The notes beneath the pieces were generated by a model. The model had not been told where the DNA came from, did not search any database, and saw nothing but the letters and a program-made list of their open reading frames with translations. A stretch of DNA of 48,344 nucleotides from Gammaproteobacteria bacterium (GTDB lineage: Bacteria > Pseudomonadota > Gammaproteobacteria > UBA4575), in contig JABDMD010000011.1 of assembly GCA_013001685.1 (NCBI GenBank), positions 1 through 48,344 of the forward strand, read 5' to 3'. A program made the position numbers and the translations under genes. Below, piece by piece: positions 27,949 to 35,721 of the stretch (positions within the stretch are counted from its first letter, which is position 1; each line of letters begins with the position of its first letter).

Positions 27949-28605
27949 CTATAAAATATTTGCTAGATATCCATTCTGTCCTTTAATTTTATTCGTATAA
28001 TGTAATTCGAAAAAATCAATAATCGATTTTTGTACTGATTCCAAATCCAGTAAATTTTCTTTCCACTTTTTTAGTTTTGGAAGCTTATTCCAATCTAATA
28101 AATTCAATTTTTCATTCATAATGTCTAAGCGAATGAGGAGTGGTGCATAGGCTGCATCAATTAGAGAGATTTCCTCGCCATTAAAAAATGTAGAATCACT
28201 TAATATATCTTCTACACGTTGTAATCGCTCAACACATTCGGCCATTTGATTATTCATATCATGTTCGTTGTTATGGTTAGCAATCATGTACAAATCAGCT
28301 AAACATGTGCCACCATATTCAATCCAGGCGCGGTTTTTAGCAAGAGTAAGCGGGTCAGACGGCTTTAATGTTCCTGGGGTAATATCGTCTATAAATTCAT
28401 TAATTACAGCTGACTCAAATAACATTTCCTTATCGTCTACTTTTAATACAGGAATTTTTCCTAGTGGAGAAATTTCATGAAACCAATCAAGCGGGTTACT
28501 TAAGCCAATAAAGGTGATGTCATAGTCGCAAATCTTGTGGTTAAGTGTAATCACACTGCGTTGCACAAAAGGACAAACGTTAAAACTGACTAACTCTAAT
28601 TTCAT
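27949..28605 (-). CDS. Glutathione S-transferase family protein
   Basis: A 218-residue two-domain protein. The thioredoxin-like N-terminal part has SFNVCPFVQRSVITL with Cys11 as possible catalytic residue, ISPLGKIPVLKVDDK with the cis-Pro, and ESAVINEFIDD for glutathione contact. The helical C-terminal domain follows. The CPFVQR pattern resembles omega/lambda-like or SspA-like GSTs, which often act as thiol transferases. It is divergent from hslR with a 59-base gap. Confidence 0.85.
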   Translation of the reverse strand: MKLELVSFNVCPFVQRSVITLNHKICDYDITFIGLSNPLDWFHEISPLGKIPVLKVDDKEMLFESAVINEFIDDITPGTLKPSDPLTLAKNRAWIEYGGTCLADLYMIANHNNEHDMNNQMAECVERLQRVEDILSDSTFFNGEEISLIDAAYAPLLIRLDIMNEKLNLLDWNKLPKLKKWKENLLDLESVQKSIIDFFELHYTNKIKGQNGYLANIL

Positions 28606-28664
28606 GGTAAAGATACTACTAATATAAAGTGCTGCATTATATGTTTCGATAGTAGAATTAGTAT

Positions 28665-29072
28665 ATGCAAGAAAAAAATGAGCAAGAAATTCAAAAACTA
28701 CGTGTTGATAAATGGCTTTGGTCAGCGCGATTTTTCAAAACGCGTGCCGCTGCAGCTGTTGCAGTGAATGGAGGGAAGGTGCATGTTAATGGTCAGCGAG
28801 TTAAATCTTCACGGCCTGTCCAGGTGGGTGATCGGTTGAAAATTACTCGTGGTCAAATCCATTCGGTTGTAGATGTAATTGCGCTAGGAGATAAACGCGG
28901 CCCAGCAAAAGTTGCCCAAAATCTCTATGAAGAAACAGCCGAAAGCATTGAGCAGCGAGAACATAAGTCCCAACAGCGGAAGTTACTAAATGCCACTATG
29001 CCAAAATCACAAGGTAAACCAGACAAACACCAGCGACGTGAAATTCGCAAAGTAAGTGGAAAATCATCATAA
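28665..29072 (+). CDS. hslR: Ribosome-associated heat shock protein Hsp15 (S4 domain)
   Basis: A 135-residue RNA-binding protein. The S4 domain (about 11-75) reads LRVDKWLWSARFFKTRAAAAVAVN and VHVNGQRVKSSRPVQVGDRL. The tail is basic (KPDKHQRREIRKVSGK). Known Hsp15 rescues stalled 50S subunits carrying nascent chains. Length and domain match E. coli HslR. It stands alone here. Confidence 0.9.
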   Translation: MQEKNEQEIQKLRVDKWLWSARFFKTRAAAAVAVNGGKVHVNGQRVKSSRPVQVGDRLKITRGQIHSVVDVIALGDKRGPAKVAQNLYEETAESIEQREHKSQQRKLLNATMPKSQGKPDKHQRREIRKVSGKSS

Positions 29073-29229
29073 AAAATTGAATTTACCAACGAGTCGCCTA
29101 CCAACAAGTATCATAAAAAAGTCTGAATTAAAGTATTCTCATTCTGTCACTAAGTTTTAAAGCTAGTGTGAAGGATCGCACTATCTAAAAAGACTTTGCA
29201 GTAGTAAATAAATGAGGCCTGAGTGTGGC

Positions 29230-30066
29230 TTATTGGCTGATCTTGAATTCGATAACAGATTTAGACTTGTCATCGACAGGTTTACCCATACTCATTGAAC
29301 CACTGGAGACAAGTATTTGCTCGTCTTTTGAAACGTGTATTTTTTTGCCATTATTGAAATTGATATAGGTGCCATTGAAGCTGTTGTCTTCGACTAAGAA
29401 TTTGCCATCTTTGAGTATGATTTTTGCATGGGCTCGAGAAACAAATTTGTTTTGGATAACGATATCACAGGTTGGATCGCGTCCAACATGACAGGTGTTT
29501 TTATCTGCCGTTAGAATATGTTTTTTGCCTTTTATAAAAAGCTCAATAGTTACTCCTTTATCTTCGCCATTTGGTTTTCCATTAACTGCAACATCAATTT
29601 CAGGAAGTTCGGCGGGTTTCTCTTTTACTTTGGTTTCTACTTTAGGTTTGGCAGTTTTTTGTTTTGCAGGTTCTTTTTTATCACTTTCTATATCACTAAC
29701 AATTTCAAGTTCATTATTTGAGATTGCTTCTAAATTCGTTGCATCCAGTATCTCGTTTTCTAAATCTTTGATGGAGGCCATAATGCCTGATGTTGGCTTT
29801 TCTTCTTCTTGTAATGCTTCTTCTAACTCCATTACTTTAGATTCGCTGATATCTATAGAAGTATTTTTATTCTCTTGCTTAGATTTAGCAGCAATAGCAG
29901 GTGGTGAAGTATCTTCTTGTGCAACTTCCTCTTCTTCAGGAACATCCTCTCTGCGATCAATTTTTCGGCGACGGTTTTTTGTTACCAGCACTCCTTCACT
30001 ATCAATGAATGGATAGGTGACTTTTCTGCCCCAACGACGGCGTTCTTGTTTTCTGCGTTCTTTCAT
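29230..30066 (-). CDS. FHA domain protein with basic N-terminal motif
   Basis: A 278-residue soluble protein. Residues 1-39 are basic (KERRKQERRRWGRK, then PFIDSEGVLVTKNRRR). Residues about 45-175 are acidic and low-complexity, likely disordered. Residues about 180-278 are a forkhead-associated phosphothreonine-binding domain with HVGRDPTCDIVIQN, SRAHAKI and NGTYIN. The start is ATG 30064-30066; the frame is open ten codons further but that part is not shared with the paralogue. The neighbour at 30288 has the same N-terminal motif and FHA domain, so the two arose by duplication. No kinase is in the window. Confidence 0.85.
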   Translation of the reverse strand: MKERRKQERRRWGRKVTYPFIDSEGVLVTKNRRRKIDRREDVPEEEEVAQEDTSPPAIAAKSKQENKNTSIDISESKVMELEEALQEEEKPTSGIMASIKDLENEILDATNLEAISNNELEIVSDIESDKKEPAKQKTAKPKVETKVKEKPAELPEIDVAVNGKPNGEDKGVTIELFIKGKKHILTADKNTCHVGRDPTCDIVIQNKFVSRAHAKIILKDGKFLVEDNSFNGTYINFNNGKKIHVSKDEQILVSSGSMSMGKPVDDKSKSVIEFKISQ

Positions 30067-30287
30067 GAAATAGGAAGATATATTAATTAACACCAAAGTA
30101 TGCGGAAATAGCTAACACTTTGAATACCTTAAGACTATGCAGCAGCCCGATGGTAGAAATCGACCGATTAATGAGGTGAAAAATAGCTCATTTTTGGCTA
30201 ATTAGCAGTACCTTGAAGCTTACGTGGTGGGGTTATTGAGTAGATGCCTAGTTAGAAGGTTCCTGTGAACCTGATGGTTGAGAAAAG

Positions 30288-30788
30288 CTATGGGCAGAAG
30301 TAGTGGATTACATCTTTTTCTACGTATTCGATCGGGGTGCCTAAACTTACAATTCCGCTGCCGTGTAATTCCATTTTTTCACCCATTAAAAACATTTCTC
30401 CTTCATCATTTTTAATGTACGTGCCATTAGTGCTGTGGTCGGTAATGGTAAAGCCACCTTCCTCAAATGTGAACCTTGCATGTTGGCGCGAGGCGTAACG
30501 ATTTTGAATTATCAAACCACACGTTTGTGCACGACCTACAATAATCTCTTCCTCACTTGGAAACAATTCACTGACTTCTTCTTTATGCCATAGAAATAAT
30601 CTTGTCGTTTCTTTTTCAGATTTATCATTGCTATCAATTTCTATATTATTGATTCTTCTGTCAGGAATTCGTCGTCTATTTTCTCGAACTAGCGTTTGAT
30701 CGCTATCAAAAAACGGGAAAGGTGGAGCATCATCCGATTGTCGACGGTCGTCAAGTGTTCTTCTTTCGTTTATGAATTCAGAGTTCAT
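30288..30788 (-). CDS. FHA domain protein, short paralogue
   Basis: A 166-residue soluble protein. N-terminus: NERRTLDDRR, then PFFDSDQTLVRENRRRIPDRR (residues about 25-45), matching the longer downstream paralogue. The FHA domain (about 70-160) has IVGRAQTCGLIIQN, SRQHARF and NGTYIK, with the Arg, Ser and Asn-Gly residues that bind phosphothreonine peptides. It lacks the long acidic linker of the other copy. Function unknown; signalling by protein phosphorylation or PilZ/secretion systems is possible but nothing nearby shows it. Confidence 0.85.
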   Translation of the reverse strand: MNSEFINERRTLDDRRQSDDAPPFPFFDSDQTLVRENRRRIPDRRINNIEIDSNDKSEKETTRLFLWHKEEVSELFPSEEEIIVGRAQTCGLIIQNRYASRQHARFTFEEGGFTITDHSTNGTYIKNDEGEMFLMGEKMELHGSGIVSLGTPIEYVEKDVIHYFCP

Positions 30789-30877
30789 GATATTTTTTCA
30801 ACAGCAATATAATTTTTCACTTACATAAACAAATCATAATGTAAGTGTAATAGATAACACACGCGAATGTGTTTACG

Positions 30878-31045
30878 TTATGTAGCGATTGTTAATGACT
30901 GGGACAGTAATGGCGCCCATATCTTAAACATCGCATAGCCATAGGTTGCTAGACCTAAAAACAGCCAAGTTGCGAGTAAAATTACTGGGGAAATCCTTTG
31001 TTCGTCAAAACTAGCTAGGCTAGCGTTATCTACAAATTGTGTCAT
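30878..31045 (-). CDS. Small single-pass membrane protein, 55 residues
   Basis: A short open frame starting MTQFVDNASLASFDEQRIS, with one transmembrane helix (VILLATWLFLGLATYGYAMF, about residues 21-40) and ending SQSLTIAT. GAGG stands seven bases before the ATG, which supports real translation. I recognise no family. It lies 89 bases upstream of the short FHA gene on the same strand, so it may be co-transcribed with the FHA pair; it is divergent from pcnB. Confidence 0.6.
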   Translation of the reverse strand: MTQFVDNASLASFDEQRISPVILLATWLFLGLATYGYAMFKIWAPLLSQSLTIAT

Positions 31046-31315
31046 CGACGTACCTCAAAGACTAGATGTTTGAATTCTAGGGTAAAATTTTAACATGATG
31101 AGTGTTAAGTTGGTATGAAGCATAGAGAAATTTATTGTTAATTATTACAAATAAAATAATGGGATTTTTGTATAAATTAAGCCTGTGGAGTGTATGTAAA
31201 ATAGGCAAATTATGAGTAAATCTAGCGGTTTGAATTAGAGGTATTGGTTTTAAATGTTATGATAAGTCAAAGATTTTATTGATGAATTTGAAAGAGCTTA
31301 AGAGGCTCGTAGGAT

Positions 31316-32617
31316 ATGAATGATTTAGATCAAGACCAATATAAAAAATCGAAGGGCAAGCTTACTGAGCATTCAATCGATTATGGATTAATCTGTGAAG
31401 GTGCTTTGGATGTAATTTCTCAGCTGCATGCTACCGGATTTAAGGCCTATATTGTAGGTGGTGGTGTTCGTGACCTACTGCTAGATCTTCACCCTAAAGA
31501 CTTCGATATTGCCACCGATGCTACACCTGAAGATGTGCGTCAGTTGTTTGATAACAGTCGCATCATTGGTCGGCGATTTCGTATTGTGCATGTTTACTTC
31601 GAAGGTGGTTTTACAGAAGTAGCAACTTTTCGAGCCGCCAATACGGCTAGTGTTAATACGCAAGGGCGCATCATTGCAGATAATACTTTTGGCAATATAG
31701 AAGAAGATGCGTTTCGACGTGATTTTACCGTCAATGCATTGTTTTATGATTCTGAAAAAAATCAAATCCTCGATTTAGTCGATGGTCTGCAAGATATCGA
31801 TGCAAAATTATTACGAGTTATCGGTGACCCTGATTTACGTTTTCGTGAAGACCCGGTGCGCATGTTGCGTGCGGTAAGATTGGCTACAAAATTAAACTTT
31901 GAAATTGAAAAGAGTGCAAAGGATGCAATTTTTCGCTTAGGGTGTTTATTATCTGAAGTGCCTTCTGCACGTTTGTTTGATGAAATGATTAAATTATTTC
32001 ATGGCGGCTTTGGGTTAAAAACATATCAGGCATTACGTGAGTTCGATTTATTTCGTCATATGTTCCCATTAACCGAACAGGTATTAGAACAGGAAGCCAA
32101 TACATTTACTAATTTAGTGAAGTTAGCACTCGAAAATACTGATGAACGCATACGTTCAGGAAAATCAGTCACACCAGCGTTTTTATATGCCGTGTTTTTA
32201 TGGGGCCCTATGCGCAAGTTGAGCAAACAGTTAGAACTCGATGGTATTACACCGCAGGTGGCTCATGATGCATCAGTAAAAGACACTATTCTTTCACAGT
32301 TGCCTTTTACCTCGATTCCAAAACGTTTTTCTTATTCAATGCGCGATATCTGGAATCTGCAATATCGTTTTTATCGCCGCCGTGGCAAACGCGCATATCA
32401 ATTATTCGAACATGACCGATTTAGGGCTGCGTATGACTTCTTATGTTTGCGCGCTAGTGCGGGTGAACCGGTTGATGAGCTGTGTGAATGGTGGACTGTG
32501 TTTCAAGATGTTGATGATGCTACGCGTAGAAAAATGACACGTGCACCACAGAATAGATCTAGTAAGCAAGGATCTAGAGCAAATCCTAGGCTTTCAAAAA
32601 AGAAAACTTATCACTAA
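31316..32617 (+). CDS. pcnB: Poly(A) polymerase I
   Basis: Adds 3' poly(A) tails that mark RNA for decay. The 433-residue protein has the class II nucleotidyltransferase motif AYIVGGGVRDLLLDLHPKDFDIATDA, where two Asp bind metal, then RFRIVHVYF and the RRDFTVNALFYD and GDPDLRFREDPVRMLRAVRLATKL motifs that separate PcnB from CCA-adding enzymes by context. The C-terminus is basic (RAPQNRSSKQGSRANPRLSKKK), as in PcnB. Followed by folK, as in E. coli. Confidence 0.93.
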   Translation: MNDLDQDQYKKSKGKLTEHSIDYGLICEGALDVISQLHATGFKAYIVGGGVRDLLLDLHPKDFDIATDATPEDVRQLFDNSRIIGRRFRIVHVYFEGGFTEVATFRAANTASVNTQGRIIADNTFGNIEEDAFRRDFTVNALFYDSEKNQILDLVDGLQDIDAKLLRVIGDPDLRFREDPVRMLRAVRLATKLNFEIEKSAKDAIFRLGCLLSEVPSARLFDEMIKLFHGGFGLKTYQALREFDLFRHMFPLTEQVLEQEANTFTNLVKLALENTDERIRSGKSVTPAFLYAVFLWGPMRKLSKQLELDGITPQVAHDASVKDTILSQLPFTSIPKRFSYSMRDIWNLQYRFYRRRGKRAYQLFEHDRFRAAYDFLCLRASAGEPVDELCEWWTVFQDVDDATRRKMTRAPQNRSSKQGSRANPRLSKKKTYH

Positions 32618-32654
32618 GATTTAACAGCTCAAATTCATAAGAAAAAGTTACGTT

Positions 32655-33155
32655 ATGCATGAGGTAGAAGCCTATATAGGTTTAGGTAGTAACTTGTTGG
32701 ACCCCCAAGCACAAGTCAGCTCTGCGATGCAGGAATTAAATTCGATACCTGAAACAAATGTACTTAAGGTATCAAGTTTGTATATAAGCAAACCAATGGG
32801 CCCATCTGATCAGGCTGATTATGTAAATGCAGTTGCTAAGATTTCTACTAATCTGTCTCCTGAACGTTTATTGGCTGAACTGCAAGGTATAGAGCAATCT
32901 CACCGGCGACAAAGAAATAGCCAACGTTGGGGGCCAAGAACCTTGGATTTAGATATTATTCTATTTGGTGATATTCAAATGGATTCTAAGACATTACAAA
33001 TCCCACATTACGGTGTTACTGAGCGAGAATTTGTACTAATTCCTTTACAAGAGCTGCAAGCGGACCTCATTATTCCAGGTAAGGGAGAGGTTGAGGAACT
33101 GATCGCAGAACTGCCGCCCTATGAGCTTTCAAGAATAGAAAATAATAATGGATAA
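32655..33155 (+). CDS. folK: 2-amino-4-hydroxy-6-hydroxymethyldihydropteridine pyrophosphokinase
   Basis: Transfers pyrophosphate from ATP to the pterin in folate synthesis. The 166-residue sequence has AYIGLGSNLLDP, SSLYISKPMGPSDQADYVNAV, and the substrate/metal motif RWGPRTLDLDIILFGD followed by IPHYGVTEREFVLIPL. The last eight bases overlap the start of the kinase gene, so the two are translationally linked. Confidence 0.95.
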   Translation: MHEVEAYIGLGSNLLDPQAQVSSAMQELNSIPETNVLKVSSLYISKPMGPSDQADYVNAVAKISTNLSPERLLAELQGIEQSHRRQRNSQRWGPRTLDLDIILFGDIQMDSKTLQIPHYGVTEREFVLIPLQELQADLIIPGKGEVEELIAELPPYELSRIENNNG

Positions 33156-33798
33156 GCATAATCTTAAGTACATTGTAGTTGAGGGCCCGATAGGAGTTGG
33201 AAAAACCAGCTTGGCGCAGCGCCTGTCTGATGAGTTTGGATCTACTTTATTGTTGGAAGATGTCGATGATAATCCGTTTTTGGAACGTTTTTATCAGAAC
33301 CCTCGAGAAGCTGCACTTTCCACACAACTATATTTTTTATTGCAACGTACCAAGCAGCTGCAAGAATTTAAGCAGGGTGATATTTTTACACCAGTAAGGG
33401 TTGCAGATTTTCTAATTGAAAAAGATCGTCTTTTTGCTCAGGTAACTTTAAATGCAAGTGAATATGAATTGTATGAACAAATTTATTCACATTTAACTAT
33501 TGATGCACCTAAGCCTGATTTGGTGGTGTACTTGCAAGCTCCAGTTGAGGTTTTGCTGCAGCGTATACGCAAGCGTGGGCGTGGCTATGAACGTTTAGTT
33601 GAAACAGTATATCTTGAGCAGCTGAATGAAGCCTATGCAAAATTCTTTTATGACTATAACGATGCGCCATGTTTAATTGTTAATGCAAGTGATATCGATT
33701 TTATTAACAACGACAAAGACTACGAGCAGTTGTTAGGTGAAATTCTAAATACAGAGGCGGGCAAGCGATACTTTAATCCGTTACCTTTCGTAAGTTAG
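33148..33798 (+). CDS. Deoxynucleoside kinase family protein
   Basis: A 216-residue P-loop kinase (YIVVEGPIGVGKTSLAQRL) of the dGK/dAK type. Further family marks are LLLEDVDDNPFLERFY, the DR-x motif IEKDRLFAQ, PDLVVYLQAPVEVLLQRIRKRGRGYE (lid Arg residues). It phosphorylates deoxynucleosides in family members; substrate is not decided here. It sits between folK and panB, an arrangement common in gammaproteobacteria, although its link to folate or pantothenate synthesis is unclear. Confidence 0.85.
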   Translation: MDKHNLKYIVVEGPIGVGKTSLAQRLSDEFGSTLLLEDVDDNPFLERFYQNPREAALSTQLYFLLQRTKQLQEFKQGDIFTPVRVADFLIEKDRLFAQVTLNASEYELYEQIYSHLTIDAPKPDLVVYLQAPVEVLLQRIRKRGRGYERLVETVYLEQLNEAYAKFFYDYNDAPCLIVNASDIDFINNDKDYEQLLGEILNTEAGKRYFNPLPFVS

Positions 33799-33800
33799 TT

Positions 33801-34598
33801 ATGAGCATACATAAATTACATAAAAACATTACGCTCAATCGCTTACATGCAATGAAGGCGAATAATGAAAAAATTGCCTGTTTAACGGCTTATGATGCAA
33901 GTTTCGCTGCTATTCTTGATCAGGCGGGGATAGATATTATTCTTGTTGGTGATTCACTCGGCATGGTGGTTCAAGGCCACGACAGTACTGTGTCGGTGAC
34001 CATGGAAGACATGATTTATCACAGCCAATGTGTAAGTAGTGTAGCTAAAAATGCTTTCTTAATTGCAGATATGCCTTTTATGTCTTACACCAATGTGGAG
34101 CAAGCCTTAGCAAATGCGACTGATTTAATTCAGTTGGGTGGTGCACAAATGGTGAAGCTTGAGGCATCCAGTCGACAAGTGAGTATTGTGCAAGAACTTT
34201 GCGAATGTGGAATTCCAATTTGTGCGCACTTAGGGTTGCGGCCACAATATATACATAAATTGGGTGGCTATGCTATGCAGGGCAATGATGAAGCCAGTGC
34301 AAAAGAATTGTTTGAAAGCGCGCAGAGTTTACAAGCAGCTGGAGCTGATATTTTGTTATTAGAATGTGTGCCCGATGCTTTAGCACAAAAAATTACCCAA
34401 AATTCTTCCATTCCAGTTATTGGTATTGGTGCTGGCGCGAATTGCGATGGTCAAATTCTTGTATTACATGATGTAATCGGTATTACTCATGGAGTGACGC
34501 CAAAATTTGCTAAAAACTTTCTTGCTGGTGCAATTGATATTCAATCTGCGATTGAGAATTATGTGCAAGACGTGAAGAGTTCAAAATTTCCCACATAA
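33801..34598 (+). CDS. panB: 3-methyl-2-oxobutanoate hydroxymethyltransferase
   Basis: First step of pantothenate synthesis, using 5,10-methylenetetrahydrofolate. The 265-residue barrel has CLTAYDASFAAILDQAGIDIILVGDSLGMV, GHDSTVSVTMEDM and CAHLGLRPQ, IPVIGIGAGANCDGQILVLHD. It starts two bases after the kinase stop and precedes panC, so it is in the same operon. Confidence 0.96.
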   Translation: MSIHKLHKNITLNRLHAMKANNEKIACLTAYDASFAAILDQAGIDIILVGDSLGMVVQGHDSTVSVTMEDMIYHSQCVSSVAKNAFLIADMPFMSYTNVEQALANATDLIQLGGAQMVKLEASSRQVSIVQELCECGIPICAHLGLRPQYIHKLGGYAMQGNDEASAKELFESAQSLQAAGADILLLECVPDALAQKITQNSSIPVIGIGAGANCDGQILVLHDVIGITHGVTPKFAKNFLAGAIDIQSAIENYVQDVKSSKFPT

Positions 34599-34613
34599 GC
34601 TTCTTTTTCTCAT

Positions 34614-35465
34614 ATGCAAGTGGTTAAAACCGTTGCTGATCTACGTCAGCAAATCAATTCATTGAAAAAACAAGGCAATAAAATTGTTTTAGTGCCCACC
34701 ATGGGTAATCTGCATGCAGGGCATTTAGCGTTAATGAAGCATGCACATCGGTGTGGTGACAGAGTTGTATGCAGTATTTTTGTTAATGCACTGCAGTTTG
34801 ATCGCAGTGAAGATTTGCAAGCTTATCCTCGCACGCCTGAGCAAGATCTTGCAGCCCTGGAAGATGAAAATGTAGATCTAGTGTTTATGCCTGCACATGA
34901 AGAAGTGTATGCGGAAGAACACAAACCTAAACAAGATATTCCCAAACATGCGCTTAATGAACAATTATGTGGAAAGTATCGACCTGGTTTTTTTGATGGT
35001 ATTGTTGAAGTTGTTGCTAGGCTTTTTCATATCATTAATCCCGATGTTGCTGTATTTGGAGAAAAAGATTATCAGCAACTGATTATTATAAAGCGCTTAG
35101 TTCAAGATATGGGCTTTCCAATCCTAATTGAATCAGTCGCTACTCAACGTGAAGAAGATGGGCTTGCCTATAGTTCTCGTAATTCATATCTGAGCTTGAA
35201 CGAAAGAGTGCAAGCCAAACAAATTTATGAAACATTGTTAGTAGTAAAAACCCAACTTGAAGCAGGGTCTCAAGATTTTGTTGCAATTGAAAAGCAGGCT
35301 ATGGACCAGCTTGCGAAGGCTGGATTTCGACCAGATTATGTAGCTATACGGAATGCTAAAGGTCTGGAGTCAGCAAGCTATGGTACTGATTTTATTGTAA
35401 TTTTAGTGGCAGCATGGTTAGGTAAAGCACGTTTAATAGACAACCTACTGTTACAAAAGCGCTAA
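34614..35465 (+). CDS. panC: Pantothenate synthetase
   Basis: ATP-dependent condensation of pantoate with beta-alanine. The 283-residue protein has the HIGH-like nucleotide motif VPTMGNLHAGHLALM, FVNALQFDRSEDLQAYPRT, LCGKYRPGFFDGIVEVVARLF, FGEKDYQQL and YSSRNSYLS. No panD is present in the window, so beta-alanine must come from elsewhere. panB-panC end the pcnB-folK-dNK-panB-panC run. Confidence 0.96.
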   Translation: MQVVKTVADLRQQINSLKKQGNKIVLVPTMGNLHAGHLALMKHAHRCGDRVVCSIFVNALQFDRSEDLQAYPRTPEQDLAALEDENVDLVFMPAHEEVYAEEHKPKQDIPKHALNEQLCGKYRPGFFDGIVEVVARLFHIINPDVAVFGEKDYQQLIIIKRLVQDMGFPILIESVATQREEDGLAYSSRNSYLSLNERVQAKQIYETLLVVKTQLEAGSQDFVAIEKQAMDQLAKAGFRPDYVAIRNAKGLESASYGTDFIVILVAAWLGKARLIDNLLLQKR

Positions 35466-35526
35466 ATCAGTATACTTTAGCTAACAATTTTGTACGTTTA
35501 TCATAAGTTTTAATCAGGAGACAATT

Positions 35527-35625
35527 ATGTGGATTATGGTCGTTCTATGCATCGTGTTGACCTTTGTGATTAACATTGCAGCGCAATTGAATTTATTCAG
35601 TCATCTTAAGAATGGTACTTATTAA
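35527..35625 (+). CDS. 32-residue membrane microprotein
   Basis: The frame begins MWIMVVLCIVLTFVINIAAQ, one hydrophobic helix, and ends LFSHLKNGTY. A strong AGGAG stands five bases from the ATG, and a good terminator follows 35 bases after the stop, so this unit is very likely expressed. A -10-like TATACT at 35471-35476 may give it its own promoter. I know no family for it; it lies between panC and pgi. Confidence 0.65.
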   Translation: MWIMVVLCIVLTFVINIAAQLNLFSHLKNGTY

Positions 35626-35660
35626 TAGTTGCTTAAATTTTTAAGAGTATTGAGAATTCT

Positions 35661-35688
35661 AAGGGCGCATTAAGCGCCCTTATTTTTT
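35661..35688 (+). terminator. Intrinsic terminator after the microprotein
   Basis: AAGGGCGC and GCGCCCTT form a perfect 8-bp stem around ATTAA, followed by ATTTTTTT. It ends transcription from the panBC/microprotein unit before pgi. Confidence 0.9.
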
Positions 35689-35721
35689 TGTTATGAATAT
35701 ATCAGAGCTCCTTTGAGAAAA

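Noticed and set aside
29495-30016. 173-codon plus-strand frame opposite the FHA gene
   Set aside because: It mirrors the Glu/Lys-rich low-complexity linker of the FHA protein; its Ser/Phe-rich translation is the expected antisense artefact.
30230-30287. AGGTTC-CTGT-GAACCT hairpin after the short FHA gene
   Set aside because: A six-base stem without a following T-run in the direction of transcription; too weak to call a terminator.
30097-30287. Possible structured RNA between the two FHA genes
   Set aside because: I compared it by eye with 6S and 4.5S RNA features and saw no match; only short chance stems occur.
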